Source: Parachlorella kessleri (Eukaryota > Chlorophyta > Trebouxiophyceae > Chlorellales > Chlorellaceae). Taken from it: DNA of 64,000 nt. Position numbers and translations under genes: made by a program. The DNA lies in assembly GCA_001598975.1 (NCBI GenBank), contig BBXU01001780.1, positions 21,876 to 85,875 on the forward strand, given 5' to 3'. Shown piece after piece: positions 8,044-20,757 of this stretch (its first letter is position 1; each line of letters opens with the position of its first letter). The notes below the pieces were generated by a model. The model saw only the letters and a program-made list of their open reading frames with translations. It had not been told where the DNA came from and ran no database searches.

Positions 8044-11000
8044 ATGAGCTCTGCGGACACTTCCGTAGTTGAAGCTGTTCGCAGCCACCTGGAGGCAGTG
8101 CGGCTGCAACTAGAGCTTCTCACGGATCCGAACCTCGATTCATGGCACTATTTGGTGCGTGTTTGCCTGTGGTGCCTGGTGCTGTCCAGGCTGTTGCACC
8201 AGCTGTTGCTGGCCATGTGCCTGGTTCCACACGGAGACAACTACCCAGTTACCTCACATCTAGCCTTCTTAGAAATTTGTTTGTCGCCCCTGCCACTTGA
8301 TCACACCTGCCTATGTATTGCCTGCAGCCACCTGAGCGGCCTGCGTCTCCCAAGGAGCTCCCAGGATGGTTGGGGTCACACCCAGACGAGGTGTCGGAGC
8401 TGGCAGCCCTGCTCCACGAGGCAGCGCCCAGACTGGGCCTGACTGGGGTGCAGCGGCCGCCGCCAAAGGCACTGCCACGGCGGCCCTCATACGAGGTGTC
8501 ACAGAGCATGAAGGACCGCGTGAAGAACGCTGTTCCTGTGCCCATAGGTTGGTTGCCAGGGGTCCAGTGCTGTCGCAGTGAGCTGTAATTGCAAAGAGCC
8601 TTGCACTGCTGTTTACCCTCCCACTGTCATATTCTTTTAAAACCCCTGACATTGCATGATAGCCATGGAAACTGTTGTCATGTCCACGTCAAGTCGGCTG
8701 TCTGCCAGGTTTGTACCTAAATTGAAGGCGTTGCAATGTCCTTGCAATGCAGGCAGCGGCCTGATAGATTGGTCACGGCTGTCAGCAGTGGTGTCCAGTG
8801 AGCTGATCAAGCTGGAGGACTCGCCCCCGCATGCTTTCATGCAGCCACACCTTCTCTCGCGCCCTGCAACAGCTGGCAGCGAGTTTTTGGAGATCAACTC
8901 AGGCGGGCGCGTCATGTTCTGTCTCTTCAAGCCAGCACCGCCAACGCCTCCTTCTTCCAGGGCCAGCTCACCTGTCAAGCTGCCCAGATCGCAGAGCCAG
9001 CAGCAGCAGCAGCAGGAGGCTGGTGCGGCGCTGTCCGCCGTTGCATCGGCGGTGTCAGCAGGCTGCGTCATGGCTGCTGCATCCGCCATTATTGCGGACT
9101 GTACCGCAGCTGGCACAGCAGCAGTAACTGCCGATGCTGCGGACTGCCCCTCGCCACGAACCGCCGCAGCTGCTTTGCAAGATGGCGTGACAGCGCTGTC
9201 GGCGTCAGCAGCAGCGGTTATACAGGCTGTGAGCCCAGGGCTGCCGCCGTCAAGCAAGCAGCCCGAACAGTGTGTGGTCGTGAAGTTTCTGCCCTCCCGC
9301 CTGCTGACACAGTCAGAGCAGTTCGCCAATGAGTTGACGCGGCATGTTGGCATCTGCGCCCCTGAGACCCGCATCCTACGCCAGCATGTAAGTGTAAGAG
9401 TGTGCGCAACCAGTCATATAATTGCTGGTCATGAGCTGGGATGCGCACTCCAGGCATGACAGTGGGCCTCTTCCCCTGGTGGTTTTGACTCGACTTCATA
9501 CACTTAGTGGGCTGGCACAAAACATTTAGCTGCCATCCTACCAGCTCCCTGCAATACCCTTCCAGCAGCTAGTTGCGCAATATGCCTACTGTTGTTGGCT
9601 GCAGGGTTTCACGGCGGATGAGTGGCAGAGTGCGCTAGAGGCAGCAGTGCTTGTCAGGTGAGAACTTCACGATTAGCCCTGTTTGGAGCGAGTGGGATGC
9701 CATTTGAGGCCCTACTACCCGTTCAGTGTGGGGCTGTCGACTGTGTAGTGACCAGTGCTTTCCATGTACAGCCCCACACGCGCACCTTCAGACTGAATTT
9801 GTGGTGCTTCGAGTACTGTGCCCTGCCAGTAGCACCCCCTTCCTTCCGGCGTGTCCCACCACTTGCTCGACGTCGCGCTGCTGCACGCTTGTCGCCTTTC
9901 TGGTGCAGGGAGCGCTACCCGGACCTCCATGAGGAGATGAGCCGCTCAAACTGCATGCTGGCCATGGAGTTTGTGCCCGGCAAGGTGTTGTTCAAGTCGC
10001 GGGAGGCCTGGACACCCGAGCACCTCACACGCACGATGGAGGACCTGGGCAGGTGGGTGGTGCCAGCACTCCTGCACGCTTTGCGGCTGTTAGGAGGCGC
10101 ACGTATGCTGCCTGGCCTGGCTGCCCGCTGGTGCTTCAGTGCAAAGAGCGAAGGGAGTAACTTGCTCGCCAGTAGTAAGCCAAAGCCGTTGACGGGACCA
10201 TGGATTGCAAGCAGGCGTGTGCATTATGGAGAGATGGAGGACTTGGAGGAATGTCTACCCAGAACAGCCTGAACATGTATTGTTTTGACCCTGGTTATTC
10301 AGCGCACCAATGTTTCAGCTAAAGCTGCAGGCTTAAGCTGGCATGCTGCACACTGGCACGCTGCCTCCCTTTCGGTTTTGCACGCTGAGGCGACCATGCT
10401 GCCCTTCTTGCTCCTCTTCAGGCTGTTTTTGCTGGACATGCTGCTGGGCAACTGTGACCGGTTGCCCTGCGAGGAGCTGGGCTGGCGCGGCAACCCAGAG
10501 AATGTGATGTATGCTCTAGCGGGACCTTGGGCCAGCAGGCTTGTGGCCATTGACGCGGTTGTCAGCCGGCGGCCACCCGGGGGCCTGATGTGTGCAGAGG
10601 TGAGTAGATGGTGGTGACAGCGGGGTGATCACAGCTGCAGCCTGTACAAAGGTGCGCCGGCTGCACACTGGGAGAAACGGGGCAGGTTATTGGTAGGTGC
10701 CAGTAGTTGTTCTTGCGCTTCTGACAATGCCTTGTGTTCCTTTCAGAGGTTGCAGGTTTCATGTGACCGTGCCTGACCTCTCCAACCAAGCTTCACTGCC
10801 AGGTTTTGTTTCTATTGAAGTAGGTGAACCTGCGGGCCCTCCAGTTGATGTTCAGTAGGTGCGCATGCAGAGAAGCACAAAATCTATTCACCGCTTTCCT
10901 CACTGCTTGCCAGGATGCGGCCTGCGAGAAGGTGGCTGAGCTGGCCCTGAACGACCTCACCATGGCGGGCACGGTGCTGCGGGAGGCGGTGGGTTGCAGC

Positions 11001-14000
11001 CGCGTGGCGGTGGCTGCGGCTGACAGGGAGGACGTGGTGAAGGCCTTCGTCAAGGTGCGGGGGTGTTGTATTGTGGGCCAGGTTCTGCAGTGGTGGGGTG
11101 CTAGATGTATTTCTTCGAACTTATCGTCTGCTACATAGTGTTGCAAAGGCTTCACACAGGAGTAAGTCTTTACACAGTAAACAGGATCGCTTGTCTCTCT
11201 TTTTGCAGGGGTTCAAGGCGGCACTGGATTCCAGCATGACCATCAAGGGCTTGTTAGAGGCAAGTTCGTTCGCTTTGGCAGCCCCAGCGGTGGCGTCTGC
11301 AGCACGCCCTGGTGCGCACCGCGAGGGGTGCTTGCTTAGGATTGCACTGTAGGATGTATCTTGTAGGGCGCCTCTGAGCAAGTCTTCTGCCAGACACCAA
11401 GCCCCAATCATGTGCCCTGCAGATGATGTTCATGGCCTGCTCCGAGTGGATTGACGGCTTCCTGAGTGATATTGAGCAGTCCCACAACATGACGCCTCGC
11501 CCCGGCAGCCGGCGGTCCTCCTCAAGCAATGCTGGGGCAGCCAGCGTGGGCGGATGTAAGCGAGACTCTCGCCGTGTCTCATGTTGCTGGGGCATTTGTT
11601 TGTGGGACATGATTTGTAAAGGGAACATCGTGGTTGCATTGATGTTCTGCAGGCTGAGAGGTTCTATCATTGGGTTTAATATCACCGATCAGTTTTTGTT
11701 AGGCTGAAGACAGAACCGCTATTTGCATCTTGCATCTGAGCTTTGCACCTCTGCCTTGGCTTGGTTGAGCTGCGCCTGTATCCAAGTGAAGGGCATCTGT
11801 CCGGGTGCTGCTCAACTCTGATTGGAGCCCAGACATTGTTGGACATTCTGCCTTACAGGGGATCCTAACACCACCTTCAAGATCCGGATGATCAACCATG
11901 AAGCCCAGCGCAACCAGACTGTCTCGGAAAAGGTGGCGCACTGGAAGACCGTCTTCAGAGAAAAGGGTAAGCTAGCTGGGCGGCTTCTGTGGTTAAACAT
12001 GCAGCAAGCCAGCCCCTGCCCTGTGGTAATCTCATCTATGGCCGACTTGGCTGCCATAACAAGTGCCGCTGCTTCTACGGCTACCTAGCCGTTGGCAAGG
12101 GGGTCTGATGCTGGCATTGTGGTCACTGCCGCGGTAGATGTGTATCGCATGGACACAGTTTGGCTGCGGCGCATGTTACTCACAGCTGTCGGTGACAAGT
12201 AGGTGGGGCTGCTGGCTGCAGGGGAGGAGTTGCGTCATGCTGTGGAGGAGTGGCAGATGAAGCGTGGGACTGTGGGTCCGCGCCTAACAACCGGCTTCCT
12301 AGACGGAACCAACCCCATTGTGGACATGTATGAGCTCAAGGTAGGGTGTGCGTCGAATGAAGCTTCCAAAAGCTTAAGAGGTGATATGGTACTTGCTATA
12401 TATAATGTAGAGTATTACGCTTCCAGGAAAACCTAATTCTTGAAAGCAGCTCGATTTTTGTGCTCTGTTGGCACTTAAAGAACTGTTGAGACTTGAGCTG
12501 TTGTGCCAACATTGCCTTTGTTGCTTCCTGCCGGGCGCAGGTGCGCCTGGAGCACATGCTGCAGCGGCTGCGGGTATTGCAGGATGCAGCCTCGACCGCC
12601 AGGCCCACGCGGCTGCTGCCACGGCTGTACCTGTCGGGGGCAGTGGAGTCCAACTCCCACCACTTGCTGCGCTACCTCGGGATCACTCACATCCTCAATG
12701 CCACCGAGGTCTGCGGGGTAGCCGGGGAGTCTACGTAGGGCCAGCATGGCTTGCTGCAAGGAGAAGTGGAGATTCTCTGCAGTTGATGGGAGGGTGTGCC
12801 TCGATGACAGAGATGGTGGTGGGATTTACTCATTGTAGCGGTCAGTCTGAGGACCTGCTGCAAATACCCGCTGATGCCTGGCAAATTGAATGGTTGTCCG
12901 GGCACAGCCCCTGCTTCTGCTGAGCATCTCAATTCGGTTTTTTTGTCGAGCCCCAGTTGCCATCACTGGCAAACCCCAAGTCGCGAACTTGCAAGGACCC
13001 TGTCCACGCAGATATTCTTTCCGAGTAGTCTCCATGCAGGACCTGCTGCTGCCCGAGCCCGGCGAGGGGTTCACCACGCTGCGCTGCCCACTGCGGGATG
13101 TTGTTGAGGAGGACATCTCAGAGCATTTCCCAGCCGCCATCAGCTTCATCGGCGCTGCGCTGAGCGAGGGCAGCGGGGGTGTGCTGGTGCACTGTCATGG
13201 CGGCCGCAGCCGCAGTGTGTCACTTGTGAGTGTGGGTGGAGGCGGGACGGGGCGCAACGGGAGGAGGTAGTTTGCCTATGGCTGGTAGAAATTGCCTGCT
13301 GAGTTGGCAAACTATCATTGGGTATCATCACCACACCCAAACTGTCAATTTGTGCTGTAGAGCCAAACTTGTAGTGGCACTGCAACCTGCGCACACTTGT
13401 TGCCTTGCTCTATTGAGATTGCCATCTCTTCTTACTCCCCTGGTGCCAGGTGCTAGCATGGCTGATGGTCAACCGGCGGTGGACACTCAAGAGGGCTCTG
13501 CAGTGGATCCAGCGTTACAGACCAGAGGCAGCTCCCAACGCTGGCTACATGGCGGCACTGGCACGGCTGGAGGAGGACTTGTTTGGGGAGCAAACTGTCA
13601 AGGTATGTAGATGTGGCCATGTTGCGGGGGCTGTAGGTTGTTGGGATGGACATGATGCATGTTTTGGCCTCGGGAGGAAGATAACATGGGGCTGCTTTGA
13701 GGTCCGACGGGCATGTGGACCAGGGCAAGGAAGGCGTGCAGGTAGACAGATACCAATGTTGATGATCAGCTCAGTGGAACCATCAATGCCATGACTGGTT
13801 GAAGCGTCAAGAAAGATCCCAAGACCTTCTGCCAGCTACAACATACAGTGCGTGCAGCAGGGCAGGGGAGCCATAGACTGGCTGCGTATCCCACAGGAAA
13901 TTAGGATTGTCTTTGTTGCTGCTGCGGCTAGCCATGTCATTTAATGAAAAGCTGGGCAGATAACCCTAACTCAGTGTCATTGGAGATGTGTCAGCACAAT

Positions 14001-14494
14001 ATGGGGCCCTTCCCTCTTGCAAAAGAAGACAAAGGTGGCAGCAGCGTCATGCCACCGCAGCTGGTGATGCACTGTGTGACAAGGTCTGCCTTGCATTCTC
14101 TGCTTCCACAAAGGTGCGGAACACGAAGCCAGAGCCTAAGATCTGCCCGCTATGTGGCGAGAAGGTGGGCCTGTCCACTGAGTCAGTCCGGGTGCATATT
14201 CGGCTCAAGCACCCTGAGGCTTACGCTGAGCTGGCGGGCAGCGAGGTCACCAGCCCTAGCGGCTTCAGTGTGGTTGGCAGCAGCGGCTTCAGCAGCCCCA
14301 CCGCTATGGGCATGCAGCCGCTGCCGCTGCGCCCACAGCAGGGGCAGACGGAGCAGGCAGGCGGCGGGCCTGCTGACGCCTCGCGGGCAGCGGCGGAGCT
14401 GAGTCAGGCGTTGCGGCGAATTGCAGCGCAGCAGTTGGAGCAGCAGAATGGTAAGCATCAACCCACGGCTGAGCCTGGACTTTACTCTGACTGA
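8044..14494 (+). CDS. PHS1: PHS1-type tubulin kinase / dual-specificity phosphatase
   Basis: Plant PHS1 joins an atypical actin-fragmin-kinase-like domain, which phosphorylates alpha-tubulin under stress, to a MAP-kinase-phosphatase domain that restrains it. Exons: 8044-8154, 8328-8547, 8753-9387, 9605-9657, 9909-10052, 10422-10599, 10824-11054, 11209-11259, 11423-11555, 11859-11966, 12222-12340, 12541-12708, 13040-13225, 13450-13602, 14114-14494; 956 residues, all junctions in phase. Kinase part: CVVVKFLPS (Lys near 287), EQFANEL, and LLGNCDRLP (near 398, the catalytic GNxDR). The link TTGFLDGTNPIVDMYELK is nearly the plant sequence. Phosphatase: RLYLSGAVES, LGITHILNATE and HCHGGRSRS (Cys-x5-Arg, near 766). 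The tail has a C2H2-like finger CPLCGEKVGL...HIRLKH, also found in plant PHS1. An Ala-rich insert interrupts the kinase near 190-265. One intron (donor 11260) is GC-AG. Confidence 0.9.
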
Positions 14495-14516
14495 CGACTG
14501 GTAGCTTGTGCCTGTC

Positions 14517-14521
14517 TGTAA
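14517..14521 (+). terminator. TGTAA polyadenylation signal of PHS1-like gene
   Basis: TGTAA, the usual chlorophyte polyadenylation signal, 22 bases after the stop codon at 14492-14494. Confidence 0.5.
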
Positions 14522-15905
14522 TGTGAACTTCGTCAGAGCCGGAATACTATTTATCCGGGACTTATTTGTGTATATATGAGACCTGCTAGCTGGAATATAG
14601 CATGCGCCATTGCGCCATCCTGGTGCATGATACCTATGTATAACACACAGCTTTACAGATATTCAACAAGGTACTTATCACTCACGGCAACGTAATGCAG
14701 ATTAATTTAAGCTAATCGCTTTGTGCGAAAGCATTTCCACTCTAATTGCCTAATTTGGGTATGACATGTTTCTGGGAACCTCAAAAGGCACCATTGGGTT
14801 AGACTGCTAGCCTGAGGGCAAGTGAGGTCGACATGTACAGAAGGAACTCAGCAAACACCAACAACATCTGGGAGAGAGATGTGCCGCACCTTGTTACATT
14901 ATCTCAGCTGCTGCCATTCCCGAGCGCCAATAGAGGAGCCAGCATCCAACCAAGACCTGCAGCAGGCACAGCATAGATGTGACAAAGGCTTGAAGAACGA
15001 CAGACCTCCAGGTGTCATTGACTGGCTGCACGTCCAGCAACACCGGTTACAACAGACATTCAGGCCATCGTCGTGGCAGCTCCCAAGCAGGCCTTCACTG
15101 CCGACCTGGAGGGTGCTACTGGTAGCTCCACTTGCTCGGCAGCGTCCGTATGGTAACCCTGCCGCTGCTTATGCTGCACTCGAACATTGGAGAAATGGGC
15201 ATTAGCTACGAGCAGACTCAGTGCACTCTCCTTGCACTCCTCAGTACTGACGCAGTTTCCTAGGGTCCCTGCTGTCACTTGTGTCCGAGCCAAACTACCA
15301 AGCAGCGCACCAGGGGTGCTCACTTCAAGGTACCGGAGTTACCTTTCGGTTCTCTTTGCAAATAACATACAGGCGCCCCCTGCAAGTACCATATGTGGTT
15401 TAGTGAGCCCAGTAAAGGCCTTGGCTTGAAAGGCGGAGCATGCAAGGCTCAAACTGGTAGCATACCTCCGCTTCACAATGCGGCAGGCGTCACACAGCTT
15501 CTTTATAGCAGCCCTAACTTTCATATTGCCTCAATGAGGGGCAACGCAGTCAGGTTTGGGTAACGAAACGGAGTTGTGCCTTGGCCCACTGGTGTTTGAT
15601 GATATGGCGGAGATTACCCGAATGATTACACAAGGTAAAAGAGGAGCCTGACAGCACTTGGGCCACTTGAGTACTTGTGCCACTTGAGCAGGGAGGTATC
15701 AAAGATACTAGACGTTGCCTGGCATTCTTAGCGCGTCAATTGCTCCCTCACCAGACCTATACTTCTGTCGATCTATCATGTTTTCCATGAGCTCACAACC
15801 GTAAGTATAGCACAACCTTTAGCTGGCAACTCCAGCTGATGGGATCCCATCAGGGTACCTTTGCTGACTAACACCTGGTCCCATACAGTAAACTCAGTGC
15901 CTGCC
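14522..15905. other. Intergenic, 1.4 kb, nothing recognised
   Basis: No reading frame here has domain motifs or sensible splice sites. The longest (14822-15205, plus strand) has no recognisable composition or homology. The right end should contain the promoter of the PYROXD1-like gene. A relic of a mobile element cannot be excluded but no terminal repeats were seen. Confidence 0.4.
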
Positions 15906-18900
15906 ATGAGGCATGTTGTTATTGGCGGCGGGGTGGCTGGGGTGTCCTGTGCTGAGGAGCTTTGCAGGCTGGTGCCCCAAGACACTGTGACGCTTGTCGC
16001 AGCGGACAAGGTGTTGAAGGTATAGTGTGGCGTTCCTGTGCTGCCCACTACCTCACGGAAGGGCTGGAGATGGAACAGGCAGTCGGTGTCTGCACTGAGG
16101 CACCTCGCCTGTGCTCTGTAGGGTGTCAGCACCGTGTCCCGTATCACGAAGAACATCGAAGAGCTAAAAGGCACGGCAGTCCCCACTTTAGTTGCCTTGG
16201 GCGTCCCTGCAATATGCGTGGTTGCATACCTGGAAATATCTCGACGGGCGATTGGGTTGGTCCAGGCTTGTAAGACAGTGCGGTGTCAGCCCAGCCCTTG
16301 ATAGCTGAACAGCACTTGCTTGGAGTGTACCATATGTGAAAGTCAGCCCGGAGAGTAACAGAGGCTTGGCTTGCTTGGCGGTGAGATTGTAGTCATGGGG
16401 TATGTAAAAGGCTCACAAGCAGGTCAGCATGCAGCTATAGTACAGAGCAGATCACTGTTGTTGCTTGCAGTGGAAGTGAAGCAGCTGGATGCCCTGCCCT
16501 ACCCCAACCTGACAATGGTGCAAGATGTCGCTACTGGCATCGACTTTGAAAGAAAGGTGAAGTGCTGACCCTTTTGGAGGAACTCTACATACCCTCCTCT
16601 TCTATATCAGCCTTGCATCAGTCTCCTGTCCAAGTCATGCATACAGCTCTAGAGGCTACCCATTTGGCAGCGGGCCGCTCTTGTAGACTCTGATCCTCCC
16701 CATCCTTTACCCAAGAATCAGGCGTTGCTCAGTCTCTGAGCAAGGAGCTTCCATCTGCAGGAGCTCCTGCTGGCTGGCCACTCGCCTCTGCCGTACGACA
16801 AGCTGTGCATTTGTGCCGGTGCCCGGCCCAAGCAGCTGGCAGCAGGCATTGACAGCCGCTCCATCATCACACTGAGGTGAGGTGAGTAGTGATGTGTTGA
16901 AATCATTCATCCTGGAGCAAAGCCGATTTTGTTCACATGCCAGCTGGGACGATGGCTTTTGGACTACATGAGCGACTCAGATGCTGGGGCGCAACTTGCT
17001 GCTGTTACCCTGGCTCCGTTGCGAAAGCGCGCTGTCATTTTCACTTGCTGTGTAAATGTGTGCCTTGAAGGATTCGCACAAAAGATCACCCGGGGGTCAT
17101 CTACATAGCAGGGCATTGCTTGCCCATCGTGAGGGCATGCCAGCTGGCGCATGACGTGCGAAACAAGCAGCAAGGCAAGCAAGCCAAGCTGGGTCAGGCC
17201 GACCTGTCGAGTGTGCATGCGCCGTAGGGACACTGAGAGCCTGCAGGCGCTGTGTGCCAGGCTGGAGGGCAGCCGCCGGGTGATGGTGGTGGGCAACGGG
17301 GCCATCGCGCTGGAGGCAGTGTGAGTCGTGCTGTGAGTCATGCTCGTCCAGGTATTGTGCCCTGCATGCCCTGGATGACCTTATGTCTTAACTCAAAGTT
17401 GCTGCCCTTGAATAGTTTGCCGCAGTTGCAGCAGGTCCGTGCCTCTGCTTAGGTGGCTGGCGGCCATCTATCATGTGGCACCCGACAAGCGGCCGTATGT
17501 GAAGGGGCAACTGGGCACATGACCAAATAGCCCCAGCCACTAGGGTCCCTTCCCATTACCCTTGCCCCCCGGCACATGCACACCCTCTTTCTAGGTGTGG
17601 GTGTGCAGGTTTGCCCTGCGCGGAATGGAGGTTGTGTGGGTGATGAAGCATGGCCACATTGGGGACGCCATCTTTGACATAGATGCAGCCCAGTTCCTGC
17701 TGGAGGAAATGCAGCAGGCTGAACCAGATCGGCCTCAGCAGCCGCCAGGGGATAGCAGTGGTGGCAGCCCAGCAGCTCAGCAGGGACAACAGGCGCAGCA
17801 GCGCAGGGGTGCTCCCATTGTGCGGCGGGGCACCCCCATGCAGCAGCAGGGGCAGCAGGCACAGCACCCAACCACGCTGGGGCACGCTGTGGGACCAAGC
17901 TGGGTGGCGGCGCTGCCTCATGCGGCCGGAGAGACCAGGGTGGTGCTGGAGTATGGCTGCTTTGTAGAACAAGTTGTGCCTCATGATAGCTGCTCATTGC
18001 AAATGCAGCAGCAAGACGATCAGCAGCAGAGCGGCAAGCACCGGGTGTCGTTGTCCGGCGATACAGCCGTGCTAGGCAGCAGCTGCAGCGAGGACGACAA
18101 GGCGTCCTTAGCAGTGCATTCTCATCAGCCTTTGGAGGCAGGCGGTGGTGTAGATGAAGGCGGCATCAGTGCCCTTGGTATCAGCAGCAGCCATGCTGCC
18201 CCAGGGCCCAAGGGGTCTGGGCAGAGAGTCCCCAATGGGGCCACATCACCAGCAACAGCAGCCGATGACGACGGGCATTGGAACCTGCTTGTGAGGCTCA
18301 CAAACGGGAAACAGTATGGCGTTGACCTAATCATCTCGGCCGTAGGGGTGACCCCAGCCTTGGACTGGGTGCCGCCGCAAGTGAAGCGGGCCGAGGACGG
18401 GGGACTGGCTGTTGACAGGTATTGCTACCACCCGTCCAGACGCATCGCATTGTGCCGTTTCAGGGGGCCGCTTGCATGCCACAGGCCTAAGCTCCCATGC
18501 CCATTAATGCTTGGCGCTGCAAGCACGCTGCTCGCTGCCCCTGGGCTGGCTGCTGGCTGTCCAACGTATGGGTCTGTAGGCGCATGTCAGGCCTGGTGGG
18601 TCATATGGGGGATTGCACAGGCACCACATAGCGCAACGAGCTCTGACCTAAGTCAGCAAGAGCGTAGCGTGTGGCACGTCAAGTCCGCGCATGACACTGA
18701 GGTGCAAGTGGGTGACAGGTGCTTATGCAGCTGCCTGTGGCTTGCAGGTGTATGGAGACGTCGCTCCCCAGCGTGTACGCTGCAGGCGACTCCTGCTCAG
18801 CACAGTGGGCAGCCGAGGACTCCCCTCACTGGTTCCAGATGCGGCTGTGGACACAGGTGCGGCACCTGGCAAACTGTGCTCTCATTGTGTGTGCCGCCAC

Positions 18901-20757
18901 TCCGTCCTTGTGGCAGTCCGCACATGCGTGCCAAGTAATGGGTCCAAGCTGAGGTTGCGGCCAGCATAGTGGCCCGCATGAGGGTGCCATTTCTGAAAAG
19001 TGTGCTTGTGTAAGCAAAGGTGGCCCGGCTGTATTGTTTGCATGCAATGCCAGCACTGTGCATGCAGTCGTGCTACATATCTCCCCTTGGTGGTATGTAT
19101 TAGCTGCGCAGCTGTGTGGCTCTAACCACTACTTGCTGAACAGGCCCTCAAGCACCAAGTTTTAGGTGGTGAGGCTGGTGATGTTGCCCTCGCACGGTCA
19201 ATGTCAGGGCAACAGGCATGCTTTGTGGGAGGTGCATGGCCGCAGAGAGAAGTCACCACTTGTCAGCTTGTCCTGCAGGCACGCACGATGGGAATCTACG
19301 CGGCCCACTGTATAGCGGGGGTGCAGGACCAGACAGGGGTGGCAATGGCATTTGAGCTGTTCACACATGCCACACGATTCATGGGCCACAAGGTGGGTGG
19401 CAGGTTGTGCGCAGTCCAGCAGCAGCAGCGCATGGGGGTCACCTGGTGGCAGCACTGCCGCTGTCGCTGGATGGCAAGGTCCCCGGCACTCCTAAGCAAG
19501 CTACTGCACTTGGCACCTGCGTGCATGTGATGGGCACTAGCTGGCAAAACCCTTGGATACTGCGTTGTCCAGCTAGCGCTGCCCACAGCTTCACCAGCAT
19601 CCCTACCCTGCCTGTACATGCTTTTGCCCCGCTTTCACCAAACAAAGCTAATAGAGGAAGGCCCCCCTGTTGCAGGTGGTGCTGCTGGGCCTTTACAATG
19701 GGCAGCGGCTGGAGGGAGAGCCACCAGAAGACGTAGTCACCTACTCTCGCGTGATGGAGGTAATCCATGAGAACGGGCTATCTGGCCAGGCGGTGTGTTG
19801 CTGCCTGTGAAGGGTAGGCCTGTGCAGGCTGTGTCAGTCCCTTGCAGTATGCCCAGCATTCTGCCAGGGGTACCCCATGAAGCCACCTAGAGATGTGACA
19901 TGGCAGTCCTCCTTGCAGCGCCATTGCGGCATGCCTCTCTCATGCCTCTCTCGTGTGTGACTCACCCCCTGTAGTCGCTCTCCTAGGTTACGGAGTGGTT
20001 TGTTTGCTGAGCTGTGGGACGGGTGGGCGAGGTCTTTGCCCCAGGTTCTGTGGACTGTCTGGGCCCCTTGTCCTTGTGTCGAGGTCTTGAGTGGACAGTT
20101 GTACAGGGGAGGCGGCACACCGTGAGCTGGCAGTTCCCCGAGGGCTTGCGGGGGTTGAGCCTTCCCTCGCTACCCCGCCAAGCAGCTGCTCCAGTGCCGT
20201 GACCCATGCGTCCGCTCCAGCCAGGAGCCGCAGTCATACCTCTCGTCTGTGATGTTGCCTTTTTGGATGCCCTTTTCTCCAGGACCCAGAGAGGACCTTT
20301 GTGCGGGTGCTGCTGCTGCGCGGGCGAGTGCAGGGCGCAGTGCTGATCGGCGACACAGGCAAGTGAGTCAGCGTTCTTTGGCTTGGGCATGCCTAGGCGC
20401 CCGTGGGCCCTTGCCAGCTGCCTTGCATGCCCCAAGATGCACCATATCTCCCATAGTAGGTGTGTTGTGTTGCGGGATCTAGGCATAGGCTGCCAAAAGG
20501 GTTGCGGCAGCGCTTCCTCGGTAGCGGGGCTGCCGTGTTGGACTTTGCTGTTTTGGTGTTGTTGCTTGCCTGACGTGCTCTGGGTCCTTGACGGTTCCTA
20601 ACCAAGCTGGGTCCTTCGACCTGGAGATGCTGACGTCCTTGCACATGCAGAGTTGGAGGAGACTATGGAGAATCTGATACTGGATCAGCTAGATGTGGGA
20701 GGCTATGGGCCCGGCCTGCTGGACCCTGACGTAGAGCTGGATCATGTCTTCGACTGA
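15906..20757 (+). CDS. PYROXD1: PYROXD1-like FAD/NAD(P)-dependent oxidoreductase
   Basis: PYROXD1 is a class-I pyridine nucleotide-disulfide oxidoreductase relative without a redox-active CxxC; in animals it protects the tRNA ligase RTCB from oxidation. Exons: 15906-16019, 16122-16170, 16471-16556, 16761-16876, 17228-17320, 17609-18418, 18748-18856, 19279-19392, 19676-19759, 20283-20358, 20651-20757; 585 residues, in phase throughout. The N-terminal FAD fold is VVIGGGVAGVSCAEEL; LCICAGARPK follows; the NAD(P) fold is VVGNGAIALEAV; ISAVGVTP and VYAAGD close the FAD site; QMRLWTQARTMG and ELEETMENLILDQ match human PYROXD1 almost residue for residue. Exon 6 carries a Gln/Ser-rich insert (about residues 180-330) in the region where human PYROXD1 has a shorter one. 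Donors at 16171 and 20359 are GC rather than GT and are required by phase. Confidence 0.92.

Noticed and set aside
10859..10913. A short intron inside the PHS1 exon 10824-11054
   Set aside because: GT and CAG ends are present, but removal breaks phase, while reading through keeps an open frame that joins correctly to the next conserved block.
14822..15205. 127-residue plus-strand frame in the PHS1/PYROXD1 spacer
   Set aside because: No domain, splice signals or conserved composition. It could be chance or a repeat relic; not enough to call a gene.
17449..17997. 182-residue minus-strand frame
   Set aside because: Antisense to the Gln-rich insert of the PYROXD1-like gene; the Trp/Ala/Pro-rich content reflects reversed CAG repeats.
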